Notes: generated from the letters alone by a model not told the origin. A stretch of 64,000 bases of DNA from Ephydatia muelleri (GCA_013339895.1 JABACO010000012.1:5051449-5115448), one strand, 5' to 3'. Positions 45,101-60,100 are shown, counted from the stretch's first letter. Program-made: numbers and translations.

Positions 45101-48100
45101 TCAGCTGGTTTATGCTGTTGCTTGCATTGCACTAACTATGCTATTTGTTTCAGACATAACTCTGCTTTCCAAATCCATATTACTTAGTTTTTCAATGGAG
45201 TTATACCGGAGGTGTTTGCATATGTAGACAACATTTTTAAAAGGCTATTTATTACTCACCATTAAAATTAGTCTTTTAGTAATTTTACTATAATACATGT
45301 AGTAAAATGGTGCAAGTAATAGTTTACTATCAAGGAAAAATATATTGCATATGTAATAAATTCTGCTAAATATTAATAAATATTTGCTAATCATAATAGT
45401 AGTCCTCAATTTAATGGATTAGTTAATTAAACTCAAATCAACTATTTGGACTTCACAAAATCCTCAAAGATTCATAATTTGAGCCGTAATCTTACCCTAG
45501 AGGAATCATTAATCAGTTTCGTCTCTGTATCATAGGATGACATGCTGAACATGCACAAAGATATCGATATTCCACGGTTAGCTAAGTATGTAATTGTTTG
45601 GCTTTGTTGTATCTTTCGATATCCAACATTGCCCCCCCCCCCCCCCCCCCCAGACACTATTCATATTTGTTAATGACGTTATTGTTTGTGATTTACTCAA
45701 TATAGCATGCACCATGCATGAATGGTTCAAACACACAGTGGTGGGATATAGAAGTATTCAAAGTACATGGCAGACAAAAAATATCATGCAAGTACTTCTC
45801 TGACAGGCAAGTATCAAGATTATTAGGAGAGTGTTTGCTATCGCAATAATGCCCATGCTATATGACTTTGAAAACACCCAGTGGTGAACAAAATAAGAAA
45901 GAAGTTTTGTCGCCTCCAAAACCTATCACACTTCTACACCACCTATTGACTCCATGTCCAGTGGGCCTTCCTGACATAACTGGAACTCTACGTTGTTAGA
46001 GTAATGGGGACAAAACTCTCAGTATCAAACTCACAGGTTGAGTGAGCATTTTATTGATAAATAATTTATTCTCTCTGCTATTGAATTCTATAGTATTTTA
46101 CGAGGTGCAGCTTTTGGAGCCCTCATGAGCTGATTCAGAAGTGCTATAGGTAAATGTTCTTCACCACAATTGGCAGCCTGGTCTATAGATATCTTCTGCG
46201 CTAGCAACTTATACCCTTCCCAAATTCATTGCCTGTGATCACCCAACATTATTAGTACTATATTAGCAGAAGAGATGAACTCAAGAGTTTGCCATGCTCC
46301 TCTTTTTGTTTGGACCTGTTAGAGGAAACCGGGACTGGTTGTCACAAGTTGTATATCTTTGAAACAATGAGTGAAAAAACTTCTGAGTTACTACGTGTAC
46401 TGCTGAGTTAGTATTATAACCGTTGTGTTTTTTACAATGTTGTGTAATTCTGTAGTCTCCAATATTAACAATTGTATTGCAATCACAAAATGTCATAAAT
46501 TCATTGCAAATCATCAGCATTACATGGGCTTGCTGTGCAGTGCATTAAAAACCCAAATATCAATTTCAGCTGAGCAACAAATATACAGTGTCATGACAGG
46601 AATGGTTTTCACACAGGGCAATAGGTCAATTCAATGTCGTCCATTAATGGGATTAATTACTTACTTTATATGAGAATAAGTATTATTTTATAAAGGGCTT
46701 TCAACTACTTAATAAATCAACATAGTTCCATTGCGTGACAACCAACCCGGGCATGAGGCTGGTTGTACCTCATATTTATACAAATTAATTTTATTAATGA
46801 GGTTGCTGTAAATAATAAACCAAGGGTGCCTAGATGATGTCCTTTTATTGAGCAATAATGGTAAATTAATTGGCACTTTCAAAATGATGATGTAATACAA
46901 ATTACAAAAAAAGTGACAACCAGCCCCCGACCACAACCGATGTATATAGTACTGTAGAGCTCAAGGCCTTAGGAACGCATGCTTCTGTACCAATTACAAT
47001 GAACTACTACTGTGAAGCACCCACAGTGATTTAAAACAATAGGTGATGATGACATTTTTGAACCATGAAAAAATTAATACATAATTATGTAACAATATGT
47101 ATATATAAGACCTACTGTTATTTAACTGGTACCATTAATAATTACAACACCTAGAAAAACAAACCACAACAATCAAGATTACCTAAACAGAGCACATCTC
47201 ACCGTTATTTACATATGCTCTATAATGATCAGCAGATTTATGTAGCCCTAATTTGGTTTTATACATACTCACAGGAAAAATTATTAACTATTATATATTA
47301 TAAAGCAAGGCACATCTATCAAGATATGGTAAGAGTTTAAATCAATCGATAAATCATTATAATTGTTCAGACATTACTGGAATAGAGGGGGTTAAACTGG
47401 TAGAAGAGGTACATGTGATATCAGCACCTTGAAGATCAACTCCTTCAGAAAAAATACATGCTATCAAGTTATCTTCCAGTGACAGCACCCACTTGTAGCT
47501 GCTTGTCAATGTGGACAGGAGCGAACATTATGCTGTCCATTGCAAAATGAGCATTTTACAATAGATTTATAGCTTCGCACTATTGGATCTGATTTGATCC
47601 AAAGCCTTGTTAGGACATCAGTTACGTTAGCCTGCTGTGTTGTATTTCGAGCCAGCTTCTCTCGATACAAAGATTTTTATTCTTATGTTCTAGCAGTTTT
47701 TCAGACAATGTTCCCAAATCTTGTGATTCATTTTTATGAAAAAAAAAAACATCTGCTTTTTCACTAAGAAGGCCTTCGTCACTTAGAAAAAAGCCAGCAG
47801 CCTCCCAATCACTTTTAAACTTCTTAATGTACTTATCATAAGCTTCTAAATTGCAGATCTTTCTCTTTTCAGCCATGGAACGCTTGAAGTAGTAACTGTG
47901 TAAATTTGCGCGCTTGCACGCTACGAATCACTCATACAAACAACAGCAATCAAAAAGCTTCGCATCAAACAAGAGACAACGACAATCACAAACATTAGTC
48001 CTTATATACAGGTATGCGGACAAATCCACATGCGCGCAATACACAAAGAGCGCTGAACAACAGAGCAAAGACGGCGCTGTCTCAGCCTGCCCGCGATATC

Positions 48101-51100
48101 ACGATAGAGCAGCGGTTCCAACTTCACAGAACGCATAATAGAACCCGATCGACACGTACGTATGAGATATTAAAATAATTATTAATATATTAGTCAGCGC
48201 ATGTCTCTTGTTTAAACGTTATCAGCAGCGCTAAACGAAAAGTCGGTTAGAGTCGGCTAGGTCTTTGGTTTGGAAACACATAATCGAATCCATTGGTATT
48301 TTAGATTTCCTTGTTTGGTCCTAGAATCGTATAGAAAAGTTCTTAAAGTTGGTACATGGAATTCTTTCCCGTATTTTAACGGATAAAAAGGTCCACATCA
48401 TTGTAAACATCATAATGGTACTTTAAAAAATAGCATTACTAGACAGAGGAGAACAAAGGCCATATACACCCATTCGTTTTTTAATACCAGAAAGCAAATA
48501 CAATTTAGGAAACATAAATGATAATAATCCGATAATTTTCCCTTTAAGTTAGTACACATTATTCAAATTTCATCAATTTCAATTTTTGTCTTGAATTTCA
48601 AGTAGTATAATGAGTTACAAAACTGTTTCTGAAAAAAAACTAATACATCATTCCCATAGCCCATGTCATCATCCCAAACCACTGAGGCACCTGCTCAAAT
48701 ACAATGGATCTAAATCTAGATACCTGCACAGATACATCAAACTCACTTGATCACTGATCTACGACACTTGCAGCCTGCCAAGCACTTCAAATCTCACTCT
48801 ATATCCTTAGCTTACTCGAAGTGCTTCACTGAAACCATTGCACTCTATATTCTATACTATACACTTGCCAAAGGAAATTACAGTGAACTAACTACAATTT
48901 AATCGTTGCACTGCACTATGTGCTGCTGTAATAGCTTACTTAGATAACTATCACCACGTACATGGTTTTCTGTCTCGTACAAAGCTCAGACGTATACGAC
49001 TGGCGAAAATTTCGTGTGAACATAGATAGTATAGTAAGGGGATTGGGAAACGGGACTGATCTAACACCTCTCTGCGTTACAGCACTTATAAGATTTCCAT
49101 ACCCGACCGTAAGCTTAAAGATGGCGGCCTTGAGAGCGTGACAATATTCAATGGTATTGATACATGAAGGGAATTATCTCTCCTTGCATAGCGTCCTTTT
49201 AAAAACCTTAAAACTACCACCTACATGTAGAAATGAGATGAAAAAGGTACGAAAGTGAATGGACTATCCACACTCGATGAGTATTTTGTGCGTGACAGCT
49301 ATAAAAAAATGACGCAAAAAGTAGCCAAGTACATACCAATAGGACTAACCAACAACAAAAGACGAGGAACTGATCATTAGGCACAACAGCTTGCTTACAG
49401 AAGGTACACAAGTGCGATGCGTCCTGAAAAAAATAAAAATTGGATTGTCTAATTTGCCAGTCATATTTTTCCCACCAAAACGCTTACAGATGTTCTGCTA
49501 CGCATGTGAAGTGCTTCAGAGCAGGAAATAAGACAGCAATATTCATTTTCTTCGGTATTCATTTTCTGCAAATGGACGAAGGTATCGTTAACGGTGTTGA
49601 CAGTGATGGTGGAGACCGTTTATCCTTATCCCACGTGGCTTGTACGGGTCGGTCAACTCTACCTTCGTCCATTTGCAGAAGATGAATACCGATTTTGCGT
49701 CACGATTTTAATGTGATTCATTTGCAAACAGACAAAAATGGCTACGTGCCCCAGTTGGGTTCATATTTTGTACAGCAAGGTTATCTGTAATGCTAGAAAC
49801 AAACAACACATGCCATGGGTAGACGTAACACATTCTGACGATTTTGTGAATTCTTGTGTTATTTTAATGATACGGTTACCAAATGCATGGAGATGCTAAC
49901 CACGTAGGTACTGATTTTGAGCTATAAACGCATCTGGGTTTTACCGCACTGTAAAACCGACTTGGCCAAAGTATGTGTGTTATTGAGCTGTATTTACTTC
50001 GCTAATTTCAAGAACGTTTGTCTATCAGATATGTAGAAAATAAACAAAATGCTCTTACGTGGATAAGGGTCACTAAACGTAAACATTTAATAACAAAGGA
50101 AGTTCTTTACTATTTATTGTTGGTGCCACCTCTTTGCTAGTAATATAAAAGCATTTCTGCCGAGTCACAGTTTTAGTTTATGATTTGACTGTTAAGATAA
50201 CATTAAAATTCATGCAAAAAAATTCAGCGACAAGTATCACGTTATCCACTGTATGGTGTGACTAGCCACAGAATATTGTCACTACCAATGAGACGCAGGC
50301 AGTCATGCGATATACTACATAAATAGTACTTTAATTATACAAGTATATAAAACCTCTCTATCGAGAAAGTGATCTGTATGATGTAGGAGTGGTGATGCAA
50401 AAAGCAAGGAATCAAGGTACTGTTACAGTGGGGTTTGATAAAATCCTACAACTGAACCAACAGTCTACATTTTGCAAATATGATTCTTTATTTGCAAATG
50501 TACATGTAGAGCTGTTTAGTTATAGGATCAAACCCCACTGTAACAGTACTACTATACCTTGATTCCTCGCTTTTTGCACCACCACTCCTACATCCTACAG
50601 ATCACTTTCTCGATAGACCAGTTTTTTACTTACTTGTTTCCTAAATTTTATTCCCTATTGATAGCTATTGGTTCCGTTCTAAAAGCCTATTCGATATCAA
50701 CATAAGAACTGGCTGAGCGTCAATAAGGATTGCAATTTGAAGAGTGCGCAAATGGTATAGTATCTGCTACGATGATATTACTTTTGAACCCGAGTTATTA
50801 GCACGCATCAGACGACAATATGGCTCGCTCAAGAAGCGACATTTATAATGAGGTGCGGGCAAATCAATTCTAAATGGTTTCCGCGGGTATGTGATTATAG
50901 ACCTAATGTCCAGCCGCAGAGACTAGAAGAAATTACTATCCAAAGTATTCGTTAATTCGAATAACCCTAAAACGAAGTGTTTACGTATTCATGTTTACAG
51001 TCTACTGAAAAGCAATTCAAGTACCATGTCTCTGCAGACAAGACGTAAGCGCAAAACGTCTGGGGCGGAAAAAGTTGGCCAGAATTGATGAACAAGAAAA

Positions 51101-54100
51101 GCTTAGCTCGTTCGTGGTAGATTTGCTAAAGAATTCGGCCCGGGCTCTGCATGATTATGTAGCTGCTATAGGTGAACCGGTCGGTTCGTACTCAGTTGTA
51201 GTTCCAGTAAATGTTACTGATCTCGATAGTTCAACCAGTGAAGCAGGTTCGTCAGTGTTAATTATGACTCCCAACGTTGATATAGAGAAGGCGACCGAAG
51301 TAGAGATGCCTGCCATTGTGGACAAAGAGAATGATGAATTCGCGGTTGTACACTCCAATCCTGAATGGTCTAACGTCACGCCTACGCAAAATACTCCGGT
51401 CAGTGATTGCAGCCCAGCACGGTTACCAGATCCCCTTTGTTGTTGATGTTCACCAGCAAGTGTCACAAATGACAATAACAAAAAAAAACGCAGTGTGATA
51501 GCGATAAACAAGATTGATGACTCAATTGCGTCTCTTGAAAGATAAGCGGAGTGGGTCATTTGACGTCACAAAAACTACATGTATGACACTTTTAAAATAT
51601 CCAATCTACCCAATGGCACACAACAAAAACACGTAGTACTAAAGGCGCACCTGGTACTTCAGGGTCTCCAGAAACCCCTGCATCAAGATGGAAACACGCG
51701 AAACGCTTAATGTTGTGCTAGATTCTGTCTTAAGCTCCATGAGGAGCAGGCCCCTTTATAAAATGCTTTCTGTGTTTTCTACGTCTAAGCGAAATGTACC
51801 ACACTGTATATGACTTAACACGTACATGTGTTGTGACTAGCTTTTGTGAAAAATACAACAAGCTGTTTTGTACAGTTAATTTCATAGTTCAGAATTGGCT
51901 TGGACGGACGATCATAATTCTAATGAGACGATATCGAACAAGATCACGATGAAAGGGATGCGAACAAAAACTACGATGATTCCATTGAGTGATGTTTGAA
52001 GGAGCAGCATGATGGACCTTTAGCAACTAACGGCAGGCTTTGCATATTCTATGCAATGAAGTATATCATATTTTAAAGATGCGTTTCCGGAGTTGTGTAA
52101 AGTGTATGGAATTATTTTTGCCATACCGATAGGTCCTGTACTGCGGAGCGTAGCTTTTCTGCGCTAAAGCGTGTGAATACACGATTGAGATCTATGATGG
52201 TGCAGGCGAGGCTGGAAGGATTATTGCTCTTGTCAGTAGAACGCAAAACACTGCTAACACTGAGGAAAAATCGATTCATTTGCACTTTCATCCTCTCACC
52301 TGTCATGTGCGTTATTGTTGTTCCATTGTATGTATATCACTTCAGTATATGTATATGAATCTGACGTTGGACAAACGAGCCTACGCGTGATTAAATGCTC
52401 CGGGTTACAACCGGTCCGGCCAGACCATCCATGGTACTATAGATGGCCACTATTATTTCAGTTTGTCGAGCTGGCCATCAAAAGTAAAGCTCCGTCGAAT
52501 GATGCTCATCGAATCGAATAATCTCAAAACAACTCCTATAAGCCCAGCTAGCGGTGAAGAGTAGGCTTAGGGTGCTGCCACCCTAAGTCACGAATAGTAA
52601 AGCACTTTCTACAATGTACAAGTAGAAGAGTTAGTTTTCTGCTAGTAGTTGAAGCATCTGGTTATGAAACAAACAATACCCACAATATATATAGCATGCG
52701 CGCGCGTGAATAAAATCAGAGATAATAATAATTATTATTTTAATTATAATCCCTGATAGAATTCTTTTAAACCTGGCTTACGGCGGTACTGTAAGCCACG
52801 AGGGCGAGCATGCAAACTTGTACCATGATGCATACGGTGAGTATTTTATTAACTGTATCCGCTTAATGTTTTTGTTTTTTTTTAATTTGAGGGGACCATC
52901 TGTGGCAGAGTGGGACCATCTTTGGCACCACGGATGGTCCTAGGGGGACCGTTTACAGTGCCGTGGATGGTCCGGGGGGAACATCTGAAAGTTGCCATGG
53001 ATGGTCCGGGGGAACCGATCATAGGGGGGGGGGGGGGGGGACCATCCAAAGCGTGACAGATCTCAGATGTCCAGAAGACGCTTCAGAGCAATGGATATGA
53101 AGCGTACACAAGCTTCCTTTAAATGGTAGACGCTCTGAATGCATTACCAGTTGAGGTAGATTTCAAACGGAATGGTACAGTTGAAACGTTTCACAGGAAC
53201 AGAACAAAATGGTACAAATCTTGTCACCTTAAGTTTGCGCCCTCTAAGCTAAGAGAATACCATCTGTTTTGAAACAGAATATGCAAGAGCTATTGTCGTT
53301 GAAAGTAGCTGGGCGCTTTGATTTCCGAGGGACTTCATTACTACATGTACGCGGTTTGCCTGCTAAGATTTCACGTAAGGTACATCATTCTACAATGAAG
53401 TTTGACACTGATCTCCGATCTATGGTTACAGAACTCGATGATACAACTTTGCTGGCAGAATTTCAGGGGAGATATAGTTGCTATTGAATCCAAATATCCC
53501 ATTGAATGCCTGATTAAGTACAAAAATTCTTACAGAAGTGCACAGAGAGCAGCTGCTAGTTAGTACAGTAAAAAGGATCAAAACAGATGTCTGCAGGCTT
53601 TGGTGTTTGCAGAGGTAGTAGCTTTTGTTGAAAATGAAGAACTAACATCTTTAAGCTTTCTGAACTGCTTACGATGAACGCGTGTTGGAATTACCATAAC
53701 AGTTAATAAGACCAGATTCAAATCACAGCTAACAGCCCATTTTTTCTGATTCTTGCCAGGAAAAATCGGGATGGAAGGAATACTTTGCTAGTGTTCTATC
53801 ATGGTTTTCAGAAACTCCTGATGGATGCAATGGCAACAGAGATATTGAATCTGAGGGAATTTCAATAACAAAAATTCGTAAAGGCAATCAGAAAGGATGT
53901 GCTTGATTGCACATTCAAAGGAAAATTTCCACCAGGATGTCTGTACCAGCAAGTCTAAAAGCTCTGTTGCGAGCTGCTAAATGGATATAATGTGCGAAAC
54001 CAAGAAATTGTGCTATCTCAGCCTTGTCTTATAATTGTGCAGTTGATATTCTTTAATACGAAGAACAGGCCTTCAAGGGAGTTACTGAAAGGCACGTGAA

Positions 54101-57100
54101 GAATCGCCAGCCTCCTCTTCCATTGTTTGTTGGCCTTAACTTTCACACAGAAACCAGAAGCAGAAAGTTGGTGAACACACTATACAATCTAGGCGTCAGT
54201 GCCAGTTATCAATGCGTCATTGATTTGGAGAGCTCCCTTGCTACAACAGTCTGCACGCATTTTGAAGACGAAGACATCTGGGCTAAAAGCCTCACATCAC
54301 AGCAATCTGCACCATCACCAGAAGGATTTGGCTGGACAAAGGAGCAGTAGTACTTGACCGCCTTACCAGCATACTCAAAAGTACAAACTTAAGTCATTAA
54401 TGCTTGGTTGTTTGGTCCCTTCTTCGCGTAATTTCATCAATTGGAAAGCTGATGTCCTAAGCATTCGCGTCAATGATTGCGTGGGTTATTGCTGGGCTTA
54501 TAATGAAAACGAAACCTCTTTTACGTGGCGCATCAGAAATCCTGCTACCCAGTCTGGTCCAGAAGAATTGTCATTGTTTAGTACCTGTGGACAGCGACCT
54601 CTCTGTTTGTCCAAGAAATGTTTCACCATAATTCTAGGTCAAGCGTGGTGAAAGGGATCCTTCCACTGCACTACGACATTTACATAGTACACCAAATTTT
54701 GCTCTTCTTCATCTGTAAACAGCGTAGGATGGCCCTGGAGGTTCTTTAATTCGGTCTTGCACCGCTACTCACAGGGATTGGAAATGCCTTCGACGCGAGG
54801 AATTTTAATGATTTTCATGAGCTTACAGAGCTATATCATTATCTTAAAAAATCAAAATTGAGTAAATACACCCCAGTTTGTACGCTTACATCATCAAAGA
54901 ATTGGAAGTGAGTTTTGCACTCACATGGCACATTCAGCACAGTGAGTATCATACATGTCTTTTGAAATGCATTCTTCATCAGGACTTGTGGTTAGAACCT
55001 ATCCTTTGATCCATTCATTCTAACGCTCGTCACGGTCGGCAGTTAATACCATATTAGATGCATACTAAAGAAACCCTAAAGGAGGCCTGATAGATGGTCA
55101 GAAGTGCATTTCATGTTGTCCCAACTAGCATAAATTTAACACATTTATTCAACTTCTTCCTACATGGTATGACAAACGATGCTTAGCTTCTCGATTGCAT
55201 AAATTTAATTACTCCAAGAGTGCCAATCAATTTTTGTTTGATATTTCAGCTTAACTTATAATTAATGAAGCACAAAGATTGAAAAAAAAATCCAACTAGC
55301 CCCACTTGACGATACCAATTATCACCATATATGGTAATAGCTAGTAAGTCCATAAATTGATAGTGAATATCACTCCACCGTGTCACTTCATGATAACCGA
55401 CCGTACTGCTCACTGGTTTTGATGATTATCATACTAGAGTTTGGGATTGCATCCCCAAATGTATTAGCATGTCAATTAAATTTGTAAAGCATTCCCCCAT
55501 CACCTATGATAGCACCTATTTCTTATGGTGTTATCTGCATCCCTTAGAAGTTTCACTACCTTTGGGAGGCAGGCTAAAATGCAATGGAGGGCGCAGAAGA
55601 CGAAATGGATAGATACTATTGTAATCTAGATACATTACACCACATGTAGAAGCTACTGACATGCAAACATTTGAGCAAATAAAACACAGTGCTATCTGAT
55701 CAGCAGAAAGAATGGGTGTCTTTTATTAAACACGCCAAGACAAGAAGGCGAATAACTAATGGTTTAGCACATCCCTAAACCAGCAGGATACCATGAAAGG
55801 TGAGAAAGAATGAATGCGAGATTGCACAAAACTTTTTCTGGCCTTCAGTAACAGAGGAGGAAATGCATTCCTCCTATCATTTATTGCTGGTGTCAGCATT
55901 TCTGCGTGTTCCAGGTGCAACATTGTGACAATGTCAGAAAACTAAATCAGACAGCAGAAGAGTTGCATCCTGTACCTTGAATCTCGCCACTGCCTACAAC
56001 CACATATGGTAATAAGTATGTGACAGTTGCCTAAGTCCATGTACAACAAATGCAAATGGAACAGTTTCCGCGAAAATTGCCCCACGGTTAAAATGTTATA
56101 AAATGCATCGCGTTTGAATCGCTATACCTTCCCAACGGATAACGCTATCGACTTCCTATTTTCAACACTTCATAGTGAAACGGTGTAGTATGACATTTAT
56201 TCAAAATAGCAAGTCGATAGCGTTATCCGTTGGGAAGTTATAGCGATTCAAACGCGATGCATTTTTATAACATTTTAACCGTGGGGCAATTTTCGCGGAA
56301 ACTGTCCCAAATGTTGCAGAATTTCTAAATGACCTTGACCCTTATTGTAATATCTGATCAAAGGAATAAATTTTTAATCTCGATATATCTAACTGCATCA
56401 TTGTATGTTTACTTTGTGAGCCATATGCATTTTGTAGCACTTCCACTTGTTTTGGTAACAAACTTTACTGACAAGGTGATGTAACTGTGCTAGGTTGCCA
56501 ATTCTCTTCTGAAGTCAACAGATATTGACACAGAGTTATTTGAGGATATTAATCACAGAAAATGGATTGACAAAGTGAGGGTTCAGTCCAAAAGTAAAAG
56601 GTTTACTGACAAGTAGTAAATGAGAAACAAACTTACTGGGATGATTACATTGAGAAATTACAGGTATGATACACATGTTGTGTTTGTATTATAAAATACA
56701 TACGTTTACAGGACATCAATTCATGCTTCCCCTAGCTGTAAACTATTTTTCAATACATTTTCAAGAGACAAAAGTTATGTACAGAGGGTGGTAACTTACT
56801 ACCACACCTCATTTCAGAACTGGATTTCCTTTGGTCTCCAAATGATTCTTTGGAAAGCTATATAAATTAAACTGATGAGGCAGACTGTGCTGAATTTGAG
56901 ATCATATCGCCAGCACCATCTTTTCTAATCACAGCTACCATTTGTATACATTTAAATGTACATGGTTCAAGCTTTCACCACTAAACGTGTTTGCACCACG
57001 ATGAAGGGATATACTTGCATATAACTAATTTCAATAAACAGTTGGAAACAATTGAAAACATGCAACATCCGTGCACATGTTGCTGATTCATTCAATACAG

Positions 57101-60100
57101 TTGCTCATTCATATATAATCCCATTTCTGATTTGTCATTATTTATACTCCTTTTAAACTTAACTTTATTAAGAACAAGTTACATAAGATAAATTTAGTTG
57201 CAGTCCAGAAAAAGCTTTAGCGTGCTCCACATATTGAACAGATCAATATGTTCAAGGCACTTTTTCTTTTTTTTCTGCATGTTATTCAGATATATATGCA
57301 TCTTAGTTTATTATAAATTTGCAATGCTGAGGGATGACTATTCTCCTAAAGGGATGCTGAAACTTGGCATTGCGATGTCAAAACTCCTAACCAAGTCACA
57401 GTTGTGCCATTCAAATTAGCGTACTGTCATAATCATTTCCTGTATCAGGTCCATTTTGCAGGTGTTCAGTTTGATATATCACCTACAAATACTCTTTTAA
57501 AAATCTATGCTATGACATCTGAATGTAGTTATTCATTAGTGCAATGTATTGTTTTTTGAAATGATATTATCACATGTACTGCCTGCATACTTATATTAAA
57601 CACAAACTATACTTCTTATGTATACATTTATTGAGATCATTCTAATTGCAAACAAATTCATTGCAACAGTGTAGAGTTAGAGATGTACATGATGAATACC
57701 TTGCATCAATAGAAAAATAATGTGTTGTGGTATAATAACTTACAAGTACAATAACTTTCATCAGAGTTGGAATCGCAGTCATATGAGCTATGGTCACAGG
57801 CACGACCTTTATCAACACAAGATCCAGTACTGCATTGCAGCTGAGAGTAGTCACATGGAGCTATTCAGATGATATAAATGAGGGAATAAGTTATTTTATA
57901 CAAATTTAAGTTTCTTACCGCATCCAAATTCATCACTAAGGTCACCACAGTCATTGTTACTATCACATTGAAGAGCAGGACTGATGCATTTACCATTCGT
58001 GCATTGGTACTGAGCTGAAGTGCACCCTACATTTGCAGCATCAAAGCATTTGTATCAATATAGTGAATGAGAGTTGATATGTACATGTTTGTTTTCATAG
58101 TTTTTGATATTGAGACTAACGAAATTAAATCATGAATGTGAAATCGAATTTGATGTAGCAGTGAATATAAAGTGGGAAATATTTCATGCACTAAAATAAA
58201 AATTACCTGTAAGTGCTACCCAATTTGCACATGTATATATAGGACCTCGATGGAGTAGGAAATGCTTTTCAATATGAGTAAAATTAATGAAAATAATGCA
58301 GTGAGTGACTCAGATTGAGAGGCAGCATTTTCAGTTGCAAGCATATCATAGTGTAAAGATTATATCAGAGAATAATGAAAAAACTGGATAGAAGTAAAAA
58401 AAAGGAATTCACATACCTGTAGCTGTATACTGATACAATGGACCTGGGTGGATTAAAGTGATATATGTACACGGACAATAGTAAGGCGCCATACGTATGC
58501 AATGTTACATTTGTACTTGCATGTAGAATTACATATCTTCCATTGAGTTATTCGAAGATTTCACATACAATGAAACAATGTTCATTATTAATATGCATAC
58601 AACAATAAACTTTATCTGTAGATATTTTTATATCAGAGAATTCAAATTATCATTTCAGTTTCAAGCTACTATGAGTATATCAACAAAAAATTCTCAAACC
58701 ACAAACCAATTGAGGAACAGCTGACTCCAGCATCTTGTGTATGTTCACAACCTGTGTACCCAATTGGAGTAAGAGATCGAGGACATGAGACAAGTGATGT
58801 TTCATTCCCAGTGCATGATAGACCAGTCAACAGGATTGGTGACACACTTTGACCGAAGTGTGCATTGGAGTATGCGAGAGATGTTCCTGCATTAGAAAAC
58901 TTCTGATGTAGCACTTTATTTCAATTATTGCAACCATACCATTGTAGCCAAGCTGTTTGCAAACAACTGATGCATCACTTGAGTCCCATGAAACGCTGCA
59001 CACTGATCCCCAAATATTCTCATAGCAAACCTCCACTGTTCCTTGAGATGTGAATGCACTTGCAACAAGACGGACAGCTCCAGTTTGGCATGTATCTACA
59101 TGGCATCATGTAAAATAGTGTATGTGTACTATGACTAGCTGGATAGCTTCATGCATTGCCTTTGTGTTTTTTTCTAAATTATCTGTTCCTAACATACATT
59201 AGCTTCCATCATCAGCAAAATTAGCAGAACAATGGACAAAGGGAGTACTTAATGCAATATCATAGCTTACAAGTGCAATAACTTTCATCAGAGTTGGAAT
59301 CGCAGTCATATGAGCTATGGTCACAGGCACGACCTTTATCAACACAAGATCCAGTACTGCATTGCAGCTGAGAGTAGTCACACGGAGCTATTCAGATGAT
59401 ATAAATGAGGGAATAAGTTATTTTATACAAATTTAAGTTTCTTACCGCATCCAAATTCATCACTAAGGTCACCACAGTCATTGTTACTATCACATTGAAG
59501 AGCAGGACTGATGCATTTACCATTCGTGCATTGGTACTGAGCTGAAGTGCACCCTACATTTGCAGCATCAAAGCATTAGTATCAATATAGTGAATGAGAG
59601 TTGATATGTACGTCTTTGTTTTCATAATATTTGATATTGAGACTATAACGAAATTAAATCATGAATGTGAAATCGAATTTGATGTAGCAGTAAATATAAA
59701 GTGGGAAATATTTCATGCACTAAAATAAAAATTACCTGTAAGTGCTACCCAATTTGCACATGTATATATAGGACCTCGATGGAGTAGGAAATGCTTTTCA
59801 ATATGAGTAAAATTAATGAAAATAATGCAGTGAGTGACTCAGATTGAGAGGCAGCATTTTCAGTTGCAAGCATATCATAGTGTAAAGATTATATCAGAGA
59901 ATAATGAAAAACTGGATAGAAGTAAAAAAAAGGAATTCACATACCTGTAGCTGTATACTGATACAATGGACCTGGGTGGATTAAAGTGATATATGTACAC
60001 GGACAATAGTAAGGCACCATACGTATGCAATATTACATTTGTACTTGCATGTAGAATTACATATCTTCCATTGAGTTATTCGAAGATTTCACATACAATG

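Noticed and set aside
49118..49128. YY1-like motif as a firm promoter
   Set aside because: A motif match alone; the ATG opens only a few codons and no gene was found beside it.
44568..57743. Hidden SRCR exons in the 13 kb block
   Set aside because: I looked for the CYNN/CYEN, NAYFGQ and DAGVxC codon patterns on both strands by eye and saw none. A profile search would be decisive.
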